Counted from the stretch's first letter, positions 23,451 through 31,720 are shown. The stretch is DNA of 37,902 bases from Acidimicrobiaceae bacterium (GCA_009840695.1 VXNG01000120.1:1-37902), one strand, 5' to 3'. A program made the numbers and translations. The notes: generated by a model from the sequence alone, not told the origin.

Positions 23451-24671
23451 ATGCCGCCGACAGCCATCGAGCCTGAGCACTTCGACTGGCTCGACTACCG
23501 GAAGTACACCTTCTCGCTTGGGCTGACCGCAGACGCTGATGTCTTCCTGTCCGGGCACTCAGCCTCGTGCTACGACCCGAGCGAGGGGCGGGTGGTGGTG
23601 CGCGGCGGTGTAGCTGAGCAGTGCCGGACTGCCTACGAGAAGATCGGTTCGCTTCTCGAAGCCTGCGGACTGGGTCCCGCCAGTGTCGTGCACGTAGTCG
23701 AGTACGTGACGGCTGAGGCCGTCGACCGCTACCCGGAGATCGAGGGCGTGCGGGCCGAGGCCCTCCGGGAGGCTCAGCCCGCGGTGAGCACCGTGATCGT
23801 CAGCCGGCTCCTGCGCCGCAACGCCTTCGTGGAGATCGAGGTCACGGCTCGGGCCGACGCCGGGCTCGAGGCATCGGCGACTTTGGGGGGTGAGCCCGGC
23901 GACCGCGTGCCATCAGCCGGCGGGGCTGCGGCCGCGCCCGCTTACAGTCTGTCGGCGGCAGCCGGCGATGTGGTCTACCTGTCATCGATGCTGCCCGTCG
24001 ATCGCCGCGGCGAGCTGGTCGACGGTGGCGTCGACGCCCAGGCTGAACAGATCTACGACAATGTCGACAGGGTGCTCGCCGCGGCCGGAATGGGTCCCGC
24101 CCATCTGGTCAAGACCCTGGACTACGTCTCCGTTCAAGGCGTGGCGGACTACAAGCTGACGGGACGCGTGCGCCGCGACCGCCTCGGGCCCGTCTACCCG
24201 GCGGCCGCGGGCATAGTCACCGACCGGGTGGCCCATCCCGGCGCGCTGCTGCAAGTGGACTGCATCGCCTCACGCTCCCTGCCGCACCCTGTCAACCCCG
24301 GCTGGGACCGCTACGAGAAGCTGACGTACAGCCCGGCGGTGCGCGCCGGCGACGCGCTCTTCCTGTCGGGTCTGGCGGCGTTGGACCCGACTACGCAGCG
24401 AGCGGTCCACGAAGGCGACATCGCCGCCCAGGCCGAATTCATCTACGGCAACGTCCTCGAAGTCGTGAGAGCCGCCGGCGGCCACCCTCGCAGCCTCGTG
24501 CGCACCGTTGAATACGTGACCGGGGCCGGTCTGGCCCGATATCGCGACACCGCTCCGGTGAGGGCCGGGCTCTTGTCGGCCCCCTACCCGGCGTCCACCG
24601 GAGTGGTGTGTGCCGGGTTGCTGCGGCCGGAGTTCGAACTCGAGGTCGACGCGATGGCCGTTCTCAGCTGA
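23451..24671 (+). CDS. Triple-RidA-domain fusion protein
   Basis: A 406-residue chain made of three consecutive RidA/YjgF domains (about 12-136, 156-276 and 283-406), with a 20-residue linker after the first and almost none between the second and third. RidA proteins are normally 120-130-residue homotrimers that hydrolyse reactive enamine/imine intermediates at subunit interfaces, using an Arg in the C-terminal strand. That Arg is present in domain 1 (R119) and domain 2 (R259) but is Gly in domain 3 (G389), so a single chain may mimic the trimer with unequal sites. It starts an operon with two hotdog-fold genes (TGATG overlap). Alternatively each domain trimerises between chains. Confidence 0.92.
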   Translation: MPPTAIEPEHFDWLDYRKYTFSLGLTADADVFLSGHSASCYDPSEGRVVVRGGVAEQCRTAYEKIGSLLEACGLGPASVVHVVEYVTAEAVDRYPEIEGVRAEALREAQPAVSTVIVSRLLRRNAFVEIEVTARADAGLEASATLGGEPGDRVPSAGGAAAAPAYSLSAAAGDVVYLSSMLPVDRRGELVDGGVDAQAEQIYDNVDRVLAAAGMGPAHLVKTLDYVSVQGVADYKLTGRVRRDRLGPVYPAAAGIVTDRVAHPGALLQVDCIASRSLPHPVNPGWDRYEKLTYSPAVRAGDALFLSGLAALDPTTQRAVHEGDIAAQAEFIYGNVLEVVRAAGGHPRSLVRTVEYVTGAGLARYRDTAPVRAGLLSAPYPASTGVVCAGLLRPEFELEVDAMAVLS

Positions 24672-25174
24672 TGGGGCGGCTGCTGACCGAGGCAGTGCGG
24701 GCCCAGATCGGGCGCGAGGCGTCGTACACGGCACCGGAGGATCTCGGCCGGGCCGCGATCCGCTACTTCGCCCTTGCCATCGGAGACGGCAATCCGCTGC
24801 GGACCGATGTCGAGCACGCCCGCCGTGCGGGCTATGCCGATGTCGTTGCCCCACCAACGCTCATCTGCGAGACCAACCAGTACATGACCGGATCGCCGGA
24901 CCCGGACGGCTACATCGGCCACTCCTGGGACTTGGACGTGCCCGGCACGAGGCTATTGCGGGGCGGCAACTCCTATGAGTTCTTCGCTCCCGTCTACCCG
25001 TTTCACCGGATCACAGCCACCTGGCGAATCGTCGACATCAAAGAGCGCACCTCGTCGCGGGGTGCCGCGATGCTGCTGGTGACATCCGAAGCGGTCTACA
25101 CCGATCAGGACGGCCACCGGCTGGCTCGCAACACCGAGACGATCATTCTCCAGGAGATCGGGTCGGGTCCATGA
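24671..25174 (+). CDS. MaoC-like hotdog protein, N-terminal-half type
   Basis: A 167-residue protein similar to the N-terminal half of double-hotdog acyl-CoA or acyl-ACP dehydratases (MaoC_dehydrat_N, FAS1-like). Characteristic segments are RAAIRYFALAIGDGNPLRTD, AGYADVVAPPTLICETN and LLRGGNSYEFFAPVY (the central LxGGxxxEF-type motif). The start ATG 24671 overlaps the RidA stop as TGATG. Earlier in-frame starts lie inside the RidA gene. Such halves usually need a partner with the catalytic Asp/His hotdog, which is encoded next. Together they would hydrate or dehydrate an enoyl/3-hydroxyacyl thioester. Substrate not determinable. Confidence 0.9.
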   Translation: MGRLLTEAVRAQIGREASYTAPEDLGRAAIRYFALAIGDGNPLRTDVEHARRAGYADVVAPPTLICETNQYMTGSPDPDGYIGHSWDLDVPGTRLLRGGNSYEFFAPVYPFHRITATWRIVDIKERTSSRGAAMLLVTSEAVYTDQDGHRLARNTETIILQEIGSGP

Positions 25175-25584
25175 TGGGGAACCCCCCGGAGCTGACGCAA
25201 ACCATCGGACTGACCGGCGCGGTCGCCTACGCGGGGGCCACGTGGGACTGGCACCGCCTTCACTACGACCCCGCATACGCGTCCGAGAGAAGACTCGATT
25301 CGCCCGTGGTGGACGGTCAGATGCTCGGCGCGCTGCTGGCTAGGCAAGTTCTGGACCATCTGGGATCCGGCGCCTTCCTCCGCACACTCGATTTCCGCCT
25401 CAAGTCGATGGTGTCAGTCGGCGAGATGGTCCGCTGCACAGCTGAGATCGCCTCATCCGAAGAGGTGGATGGAGGCATGCTGGTGACGTTCAGCCAGCGG
25501 ATCACGGTCGGAGACCGCAGCATTATCGACGGGGCCAGGGCCCAGGTGTTCGTGCCTGCGGCTGAGCCGGGAGCGGCGAAGTGA
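25171..25584 (+). CDS. MaoC-like hotdog hydratase, catalytic-half type
   Basis: A 137-residue hotdog protein of the MaoC C-terminal type. The catalytic Asp-His arrangement is seen in ATWDWHRLHYDPAYA (D26, H31), close to the family's DxNxxH, with PVVDGQMLGALLARQ as the hotdog helix region. It overlaps the preceding gene by ATGA. This split layout matches heterodimeric (R)-hydratases, such as those of mycobacterial type, in which one small subunit carries the active site and the other shapes the pocket. A second ATG at 25174 could equally be the start. Confidence 0.88.
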   Translation: MMGNPPELTQTIGLTGAVAYAGATWDWHRLHYDPAYASERRLDSPVVDGQMLGALLARQVLDHLGSGAFLRTLDFRLKSMVSVGEMVRCTAEIASSEEVDGGMLVTFSQRITVGDRSIIDGARAQVFVPAAEPGAAK

Positions 25585-25679
25585 CGGTGAAGGCGGGCGG
25601 TCGCCAATCTGGCATGGACGAGTGCGCTTCAAGAGCCCCGGCGCCCCCACAAGACCCGCCCCATTGTCCACGCCCCCAG

Positions 25680-25708
25680 TTGACGATCAAATGTCTGAGG
25701 TTTACGCT
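25680..25708 (+). promoter_or_regulatory. Leaderless promoter of CoA transferase, cassette copy 2
   Basis: TTGACG (25680-25685), a 17-base spacer and TACGCT (25703-25708). The GTG at 25716 lies 7 bases after the -10, so transcript and coding sequence should begin together. This GTG gives exactly the N terminus expected for CaiB-type proteins (MRPLEDVRIVALEQYG), which strongly supports both the promoter and the leaderless start. Confidence 0.75.
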
Positions 25709-25724
25709 CCGAGCCGTGAGGCCC
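25680..25724 (+). repeat. 45-bp dispersed repeat, copy 2
   Basis: It matches 2996-3040 in 44 of 45 positions, including the promoter and GTGAGGCCC start region. Flanks differ. Confidence 0.85.
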
Positions 25725-26915
25725 TTGGAGGATGTCCGCATCGTCGCCCTTGAGCAGTACGGAGCCGGCCCCTTCGCCACCATGCACCTGGCCGATCTCG
25801 GGGCCGAGATCATCAAGGTCGAGGATCCCAGCGCGGGAGGCGACGTCGCCCGCTACCTCCCGCCGTTCCAGCACGAGGACTCGAGTCTCTTCTTCGAGAC
25901 CTACAACCGCAACAAGCGCAGCGTCGCGCTCGACATCCGCAACACTGCGGGCCGTACTGTCTTCAACGACTTGGTGGCGTGCTCCGATGCCGTGTTCTCG
26001 AACCTTCGCGGCGACCTCCCCGGCGAGCTCGGCCTTTGCTACAACGATCTCAAGGACATCAATCCGCGGATCGTCTGCTGCTCGCTCAGCGGTTTCGGCA
26101 TGACGGGGCCGCGCGCTCGTCAGGGCGGCTATGACTACATTCTGCAAGGCCTCTGCGGCTGGATGGCCCTCACCGGGGACCCAGGGGGCCCGCCGACGAA
26201 GTCCGGCCTGTCGATGGTTGACTTCTCGGGGGGCTTCGTGGCGGCTATCACCCTGCTCACCGGGATCCACGCAGCCCGGCGTGATGGCGCCGGCATGGAC
26301 TGCGACCTGAGCCTCCATGACACCGCGATCAGCCTGCTCGGCTATCTCGGCACGTGGCACCTCACCGGCGGGTTCGAGCCGCAGCGCGTGGCCGAGTCAG
26401 GGCATCCGTCGCTCGTTCCGTTCCAGGTCTTCGAGGCCAGCGACGGCTGGCTGGTGATCGGCTGCGCCAAGGAGAAGTTCTGGCAGAGGCTCACCGAGGT
26501 CATCGGAATGCCGGAGTTGGCCGACGACGCCCGGTTCGTGGACTTCACAGCCCGCTACACCAACAAGGACGAACTGCTGGAGATCCTCAGAGAGGTGTTC
26601 CGCACCCGTACGGTCTCGGAGTGGCTGGAGCAGTTGGGGAGGGCCGGTGTGCCGTCCGGACCCATCCAGGACGTGCCGGCGGCGCTGAGCGATCCCCACA
26701 CGCTGGCTCGGGGCGTACTGGCCGAGACCGAGCATCCGCATCACGGCACCATCCGCCAACCGGTCACCCCGGTGCGGGTGGGGGATCATCCGACCGCGGA
26801 TTCGCTGTCGCCGGGACCCGCGCTGGGGGCTGACGCGCCGTACGTGCTTCAGGAACTCCTGGGCTACGACGATGCCGACATCGACCGGTTCCGGGCCGAG
26901 GGAGCCTTCGGCTGA
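25716..26915 (+). CDS. CoA transferase family III (CaiB/BaiF type)
   Basis: A 399-residue family III CoA transferase, moving CoA between carboxylic acids without ATP. The catalytic Asp is D169 in GLSMVDFSGGF, the same number as in formyl-CoA transferase. Other landmarks are DLGAEIIKVEDPSAGGD, NRNKRSVALDI, GFGMTGPRARQGGYDYI and a second domain with SGPIQDVPAALSDPHTLARG. GTG 25716 is preferred over the in-frame GTG 25581, because family similarity starts at 25716 and a promoter sits just before it. The upstream extension would overlap the hydratase stop by 4 bases and adds 45 residues unlike the family. It would supply CoA thioesters to neighbouring enzymes. Confidence 0.93.
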   Translation: MRPLEDVRIVALEQYGAGPFATMHLADLGAEIIKVEDPSAGGDVARYLPPFQHEDSSLFFETYNRNKRSVALDIRNTAGRTVFNDLVACSDAVFSNLRGDLPGELGLCYNDLKDINPRIVCCSLSGFGMTGPRARQGGYDYILQGLCGWMALTGDPGGPPTKSGLSMVDFSGGFVAAITLLTGIHAARRDGAGMDCDLSLHDTAISLLGYLGTWHLTGGFEPQRVAESGHPSLVPFQVFEASDGWLVIGCAKEKFWQRLTEVIGMPELADDARFVDFTARYTNKDELLEILREVFRTRTVSEWLEQLGRAGVPSGPIQDVPAALSDPHTLARGVLAETEHPHHGTIRQPVTPVRVGDHPTADSLSPGPALGADAPYVLQELLGYDDADIDRFRAEGAFG

Positions 26916-26929
26916 ACCCGCCGCAGCGT

Positions 26930-26959
26930 TTGACCCCTGAAGTGTCCGACGTTTAGGCT
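26930..26959 (+). promoter_or_regulatory. Promoter of guanidine-enzyme cluster
   Basis: TTGACC (26930-26935), an 18-base spacer and TAGGCT (26954-26959). The spacer carries TGTCCGACG followed by TTTAGGCT, close to the TGTCTGAG(G/A)TTTACGCT of the duplicated cassette. A GTG at 26968, 8 bases after the -10, opens the same frame as the downstream gene, so a leaderless longer form is possible. Confidence 0.65.
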
Positions 26960-27012
26960 TCGACCGCGTGTCGAGCCCCTCCGGGGGCCGAGAGAATACA
27001 CCGGGAGCGCTC

Positions 27013-28167
27013 ATGGCTTCATCCGTCCCGAAGACTCCGCCCCTGCCCCAGGCATGGGCCGACCGAATCGCCGAAACCCAGGCTGAACTCGCATCTGGCG
27101 GGTTCACGCTGGAGGGCATGCCGGGCTACGTGCCGGGCCGGCCGCCCAGCATCGATACCTGGCACCACATGGACTATCTCGAGATCTATCCCAAGATCTA
27201 CGGCCGCGAGTGCGGGGCCAACGGGATCGGTCGGCTGCGGGAGGTGGCGCTGGTCAACATCACCGAGTCCGAGCGCTTCCCCCTCTACGACCAGGATCCG
27301 GAGTACTTCCCCACGATGGGGCTCAGCCACGACGACCTGGACATCGGCCGGATGAACGATCAGAGCCTCGAATACCAGTCCAAGCTGGAGGAGGCGGGCG
27401 TGCTGGTGCACCGCATCGAATTCCCCCAGCCCGCGGTGGGCGCCTTCGGACCGATGCGGGGCACCTGGGCCGCCAACGAACTGCTGGTGGTGCGGGGCGG
27501 GTCGATCATCGAGAAGGTCGCCATCAGCCCCTTCGGCACGGGCCGGGCCGAGTACCTGGCCCTGTGGGCGTTCGCCTGCCTGGGGATCCCGCCGGTCGCC
27601 ACCATCACCGGCACCGGCGTGTGCGAGGCCGGCCCCTGCCACTGGCTGGCCGAGGACGTCTTCGTGGCCGGACGGGGCCTGGCCTACAACGAGGACGGTC
27701 TGAACCAGCTCCTGGTGGCGGTGGCCGCCTCAGCCGGTCTCGACTCCGAGGAGATGACTACGCTGGCCGTCAACTTCCCAGGAAACATCTACTTCAACCC
27801 CCGCACCGGCCAGTCCCACCACCCCGACATGTCGCTGTGCGCGCTCGACGTCGACAAGGTGATCTGCTACCCGCCCGGTCTCGACTTCCGCACCTACGAG
27901 TGGCTGCGCAAGCGGGGCTACAAGATCGTCACCGTCGAGATCGAGGAGCAGCGGCTGTTCGCGCCGGCCAACGTCATGCTCATCGAGCCGGGGCTGGTGG
28001 TGATGCACTCGGAGGCCCCCGACGCCGTCGCGGCAGTGCGCAAGGCCGGTGTTGAGGTCATCGAGACGCCGTACTCGGAGTTCCTGCGCATCGGCGGCGG
28101 CCTGCACTGCTCCACCCTGCGGCTGCTGCGCGACAAGGGCCCGTACTCCACGGACCGGCCGTCGTGA
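27013..28167 (+). CDS. Amidinotransferase-fold guanidine-modifying enzyme, copy 1
   Basis: A 384-residue pentein-fold protein. Catalytic Cys 366 lies in GGGLHCST, the catalytic His about 270 in SHHPDM, and the acidic residue in PCHWLAEDVFVAG, the triad of amidinotransferases, arginine deiminases and dimethylarginine hydrolases. The segment NELLVVRGGSIIE aligns with the PRDILIVVGNEIIE region of glycine amidinotransferase, but with Glu for the substrate-binding Asp. It could transfer or hydrolyse an amidino group. The start ATG 27013 has GGGAG nearby and matches the paralogue's N terminus (VPKTPPLP versus VPTIPPLP). GTG 26968 (15 residues longer, leaderless) is the alternative. A paralogue lies at 30074. 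Confidence 0.88.
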   Translation: MASSVPKTPPLPQAWADRIAETQAELASGGFTLEGMPGYVPGRPPSIDTWHHMDYLEIYPKIYGRECGANGIGRLREVALVNITESERFPLYDQDPEYFPTMGLSHDDLDIGRMNDQSLEYQSKLEEAGVLVHRIEFPQPAVGAFGPMRGTWAANELLVVRGGSIIEKVAISPFGTGRAEYLALWAFACLGIPPVATITGTGVCEAGPCHWLAEDVFVAGRGLAYNEDGLNQLLVAVAASAGLDSEEMTTLAVNFPGNIYFNPRTGQSHHPDMSLCALDVDKVICYPPGLDFRTYEWLRKRGYKIVTVEIEEQRLFAPANVMLIEPGLVVMHSEAPDAVAAVRKAGVEVIETPYSEFLRIGGGLHCSTLRLLRDKGPYSTDRPS

Positions 28168-28219
28168 CCTTCACGGCACCAGTACCCGCGAGCGTGCAGA
28201 GCCCACGAAGGCAAAGATC

Positions 28220-29302
28220 ATGAAGTTCGCGGTGTTCAGCCATGTGGCTGAGAAGGAGACGTGCAGCCCCAAGCAGCGCCTCGACGAGTTCGCGGCGGAG
28301 GTGCGTCTCTGCGACGAGCTGGGCTACGACTACTTCTTCACTACCGAGCACCACTTCACCGGGCGCTTCTCGATGGCGCCGTCGCAGCCGGTGTCGCTGA
28401 CGGTGGTGGCCCAGAACTCCGAGCGGATGCGCTTCGGGCCGATGGTGGTGCTGCTGCCCATAAGCCAGCCGCTGCGGGTGCTGGAGGAGATGATCATCCT
28501 GGACCACATGTCGGGCGGGCGTCTCGAGATCGGCCTGGGCCGGGGCATCACCCCCCATGAGCACACGTCCTACGGCATCAACACCCACAGCGACGTGGCC
28601 CGGTTCAACGAGGGCCTCGAGATCATCCTCAAGGGACTCAATGCGGAGGGTCCGTTCTCGTTCGTGGGCGAGTTCTGGCAGTACATCGACGTAGACCTGC
28701 CCTGGCGGCCGTTGCAGCGGCCCCATCCGCCCATCTGGATACCCACCAACACGCCGGCCAAAGGCTACGAGTACGGGACGCAGGGCTACGGCATCGGAGG
28801 CTTCGCCGTGGTGGGGATGGACCTCTACGAGGTGGTCTTCCGCGAGTACCAGCGGGGCTGCGACGAGGCCGGCATCCCCCACGACCGCCGGCCTCTCATC
28901 TACCTGGCCTCCACGATCGTGGCCGAGACCGACGCCGAGGCCACCGAACTCATGTACGACCACTTCCTGCGCCAGCTGGCCCTGTTCGAGGACGAGCGGC
29001 GCCGCTCACGCCGGGTGGGGGACTCGGCGATCAAGAAGGCCACCACGGCCTCTCTCGGCCGGATGTCCGCCATCCGGGCCGACATGGACGGCTCGGCCGA
29101 GGGCCTCAGGTTCGTCCACGGCAGTCCCGACACGGTCGCGGCCAAGATCAGGCATCTCCAGGAGCGTCTCGGTGTCAACGTATTCCTCGGCGAGTTCTCC
29201 TTCGGTGAGCTCAGCTGGGACCACGTGCGGCGCTCCCACGAGCTGTTCATGGGCGAGGTGGTTCCCCAGGTCGTCGGAACCCAGGTCGCGGTCGCAGGAT
29301 GA
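28220..29302 (+). CDS. LLM-class (bacterial luciferase-like) flavoenzyme
   Basis: A 360-residue luciferase-family monooxygenase-like TIM barrel. Typical motifs are MKFAVFSHVAEKE, YDYFFTTEHHF (with the EHH of the flavin pocket), VVLLPISQPLRVLEEMIILD, and MSGGRLEIGLGRGITPHE. The C-terminal part (HGSPDTVAAKIRHLQERLG) is the usual substrate-gating segment. ATG 28220 starts the family-like sequence, although the open frame extends left into the preceding gene. It lies between two amidinotransferase-fold genes and overlaps the SDR gene by ATGA. It may oxidise or N/C-hydroxylate an intermediate of the guanidino substrate. A flavin reductase partner was not found in the window. Confidence 0.9.
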   Translation: MKFAVFSHVAEKETCSPKQRLDEFAAEVRLCDELGYDYFFTTEHHFTGRFSMAPSQPVSLTVVAQNSERMRFGPMVVLLPISQPLRVLEEMIILDHMSGGRLEIGLGRGITPHEHTSYGINTHSDVARFNEGLEIILKGLNAEGPFSFVGEFWQYIDVDLPWRPLQRPHPPIWIPTNTPAKGYEYGTQGYGIGGFAVVGMDLYEVVFREYQRGCDEAGIPHDRRPLIYLASTIVAETDAEATELMYDHFLRQLALFEDERRRSRRVGDSAIKKATTASLGRMSAIRADMDGSAEGLRFVHGSPDTVAAKIRHLQERLGVNVFLGEFSFGELSWDHVRRSHELFMGEVVPQVVGTQVAVAG

Positions 29303-30048
29303 GCCTCCTCGAGGGTCGCCGGGCCGTAGTCACCGGCGCGGGGGACATCGGCAGCGTCGTGGCACGGAGGCTGCGCGACCACGGTGCGTCCGTAGAGGTG
29401 TGGGACTCCTCCGAGGCCTCCCTGCGGCCTGTCGAGGCCGCCGGAATCGCTGTCCGACTGGTGGACGTGACCGACCGGGGCGCGGTGGAGACCGCGGCCG
29501 AGGAAGCGGTCGCGGTGGCTCCGGTGAACGTGCTGGCCAACACGGCCGCGGTGGCCCGCTTCGGCTCGGTCGCCGAACTCGACCCCGACGACTGGCAGGA
29601 GACGCTCGATGTCAACCTCACCGGCGTCTACTTCTGCTGCCGGGCCTTCACCGGCCTGATGGCGGCGCGCTCAGGAGGCAGCATCATCAACATCTCCTCG
29701 ATCGGGGGCCTCCGAGGCGAGCCCGACTTCGCCAGCTACTGCGCGTCGAAGTTCGGGGTGATCGGCCTCACCCAGTCGCTGGCCCGCGAGGTCGGGTCCT
29801 TCGGCATCCGGGTCAACGCGGTGTGCCCGGGCGCGGTCGAGTCGCAGATGAACACCGAGACCATGGCTCGGGACGCTCGCCGCACCGGCATGACGCTCCA
29901 AGACGTGGAGCAACAGATCCTGGCCCGCACCGCGCTGGGACGCCTCGTGCAGCCCGATGACGTGGCCGACGCCGTGGTCTTCCTGGCGTCGGATCTGTCG
30001 TCGTGCATCACCGGCGAGTCGCTCGCCGTTACCGGCGGCATTTTCTAG
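29299..30048 (+). CDS. SDR-family oxidoreductase
   Basis: A 249-residue classical short-chain dehydrogenase. The nucleotide-binding motif TGAGDIG is at 12-18, the catalytic Ser in NISSIGG near 133, Y147 and K151 in YCASK, and the C-terminal QPDDVADAVVFLASDLSSC is followed by TGESLAVTGG. The NNAG motif reads NTAA (81-84), a mild variation. Asp/Ser after strand 2 (VEVWDSSE) suggests a preference for NAD over NADP. It is coupled to the LLM gene by ATGA overlap and followed 25 bases later by the second amidinotransferase-like gene, so it probably oxidises a pathway alcohol. Confidence 0.92.
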   Translation: MSLLEGRRAVVTGAGDIGSVVARRLRDHGASVEVWDSSEASLRPVEAAGIAVRLVDVTDRGAVETAAEEAVAVAPVNVLANTAAVARFGSVAELDPDDWQETLDVNLTGVYFCCRAFTGLMAARSGGSIINISSIGGLRGEPDFASYCASKFGVIGLTQSLAREVGSFGIRVNAVCPGAVESQMNTETMARDARRTGMTLQDVEQQILARTALGRLVQPDDVADAVVFLASDLSSCITGESLAVTGGIF

Positions 30049-30073
30049 AACTGACGAAAGAAGAGGAGACGCC

Positions 30074-31237
30074 ATGACCATCGACGTTGTCGGATCGGAC
30101 GTTCCTACCATCCCGCCGCTCCCGCCCGTGTACTCCGAGCGGATCGCCGACACGCAGGAGCGGCTCCGCGCCGGGGAGTTCTCGCTGGAGCAGATGCCGG
30201 GGTACATCAAGGGCCAGCGGCCCACCACCGACGTGTGGCACCACATCGACCATCTCGAGATCTACCCGAAGGTGTGGGGCCGGGAATGCGGCAAGAACGG
30301 CATCGGCAAGCTGCGCGAGGTGGTGCTCACCGAGATCACCGATTCCGAGAAGTTCGCCTTTCACGACCTCGACCCGGCCTACTTCCCGCAGATGGCCGAC
30401 GCCTACTCCAGCATCGACATCCCAAAGATGATCGATCAGAGCCTGGCCTACGAGGCTGCACTGGAGGCCCACGGCGTGATCGTGCACCGGGTGGCGTTCC
30501 CCCAGCCGCCGGTGAGCGCGTTCGGCCCGGCCAAGAGCACTTGGGCGGCGGCCGAGCTGTTCGTACTGCGGGGCGGTTCCGTGCTGCCCAAGCGAGGCGT
30601 CCAGCCCCTGGCCTACGGGCGGGCCGAGTACCTGGCGCTGTGGGCCTGGACCCGCCTGGGCGTGCCGGTGCTGTGCGCGGTCACCGGCACGGGCATCTTC
30701 GAGATAGGGCCGTGCCACTTCCTGGCCGAGGACGTGTTCGTGTCGGGCAACGGCATGGCCTTCAACGACGAGGGCCTCGCGCAGATGAAGCCGGTCATCG
30801 CCCGCTCGGCCGGCTTGGATGTCGAGGACATGACCTTCCTGCACATCGAGTTCCCGGGGAACAAGTACTACGACGCGCCCAGCGGCGTGGGTCACCACCC
30901 CGACCTGTACATCGCGCCGCTCGACGTCCGCAAGGTGGTCACCTACTCGCCGGGCCTCGACTTCGCCACCCTGGAGTGGCTGCGCAAGCGCGGTTACACC
31001 ATCGTGGAGGTCGAGCACTCCGAACAGGCACAGTACGCGCCGGCGAACATCCTTCCCCTCGAACCCGGACTGGTGGTCATGCACGCCGAGGCCACCCAGA
31101 GCATCGCCAGTGTCAGAGCAGCAGGCGTCGAGGTCATCGAGGTGCCCTACTCGGAGTTCATGAAGGAGGGCGGCGGGCTGCACTGCTCCACGGGCCAGAT
31201 CTGGCGCGAGAAGGGCCCGTATTCCACCGACACCTGA
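30074..31237 (+). CDS. Amidinotransferase-fold guanidine-modifying enzyme, copy 2
   Basis: A 387-residue paralogue of the 27013 product; by eye about half of the residues are the same along the whole length. Catalytic Cys 371 in GGGLHCST, His about 275 in GHHPDL and the acidic residue in PCHFLAEDVFVSG are conserved. The AELFVLRGGSVL segment again has Glu where glycine amidinotransferase has Asp. Differences cluster in the stretch after this strand (PKRGVQPLAYGR versus EKVAISPFGTGR) and in the loop around 115-135. The two may act on successive substrates or form a heteromer. AGAGGAG at 30062-30068 supports ATG 30074. Whether it transfers or hydrolyses the amidino group is open. Confidence 0.88.
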   Translation: MTIDVVGSDVPTIPPLPPVYSERIADTQERLRAGEFSLEQMPGYIKGQRPTTDVWHHIDHLEIYPKVWGRECGKNGIGKLREVVLTEITDSEKFAFHDLDPAYFPQMADAYSSIDIPKMIDQSLAYEAALEAHGVIVHRVAFPQPPVSAFGPAKSTWAAAELFVLRGGSVLPKRGVQPLAYGRAEYLALWAWTRLGVPVLCAVTGTGIFEIGPCHFLAEDVFVSGNGMAFNDEGLAQMKPVIARSAGLDVEDMTFLHIEFPGNKYYDAPSGVGHHPDLYIAPLDVRKVVTYSPGLDFATLEWLRKRGYTIVEVEHSEQAQYAPANILPLEPGLVVMHAEATQSIASVRAAGVEVIEVPYSEFMKEGGGLHCSTGQIWREKGPYSTDT

Positions 31238-31269
31238 CGCCGGACCAACCACTCAAGGAGGTTCTGCCC

Positions 31270-31668
31270 ATGCCCAAGGAAGTCATCAACCCCGAAGGTC
31301 TGTGGGACTCCAGCAACCGCAGCTACAGCCATGTGGTGAAGGTCACCAACCCGCAGAGCCTGATCTTCGTGGCGGGGATGGCCGCGGTCGGCCCCGACCT
31401 CAAGATCGTGTCCGACGACATCCGCGAGCAGACCCGGGTGTGCTTCCAGATCATCGCCAAGGAGCTCGAGGCAGCCGGCGCCACGCTGGACGACATCTGC
31501 GACATGACCGTGTACCTGCTCGACATCGAGAACCACAAGTGGCCGGTGCGCGAGGTGCGCAGCGAGTTCTTCGACGACGACCGTCTGCCGGTGTCCACCA
31601 TGATCGAGGTACGCAACTTCGCCATTGAGGGCATGCTCATAGAGATCGACGCGATAGCGGCGACTTGA
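31270..31668 (+). CDS. RidA-family protein (single domain)
   Basis: A 132-residue RidA/YjgF protein of normal size (MPKEVINPEGLWDSS at the N terminus, IIAKELEAAGATLDDICDMT mid-chain, IEIDAIAAT at the end), expected to trimerise. In the C-terminal strand the Arg needed for imine hydrolysis in RidA is not in the canonical place: the sequence reads IEVRNF, with Arg one residue early and Asn at the canonical position. It may belong to a Rid branch without classic deaminase activity. AAGGAGG at 31256-31262 supports the start. It is located between guanidine enzyme 2 and the acyl-CoA dehydrogenase, so it may process a labile enamine or imine of this pathway. Confidence 0.92.
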   Translation: MPKEVINPEGLWDSSNRSYSHVVKVTNPQSLIFVAGMAAVGPDLKIVSDDIREQTRVCFQIIAKELEAAGATLDDICDMTVYLLDIENHKWPVREVRSEFFDDDRLPVSTMIEVRNFAIEGMLIEIDAIAAT

Positions 31669-31720
31669 TGCTGGCGCCGGGCCGCGGGCAGGTCCGGCCA
31701 CGCCGCGACGCAGGGGAGGA

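Noticed and set aside
25581..25715. N-terminal extension of the CoA transferase from GTG 25581
   Set aside because: The 45 extra residues are Pro/Cys/Arg-rich and unlike the family, and a promoter lies inside this stretch; GTG 25716 fits better.
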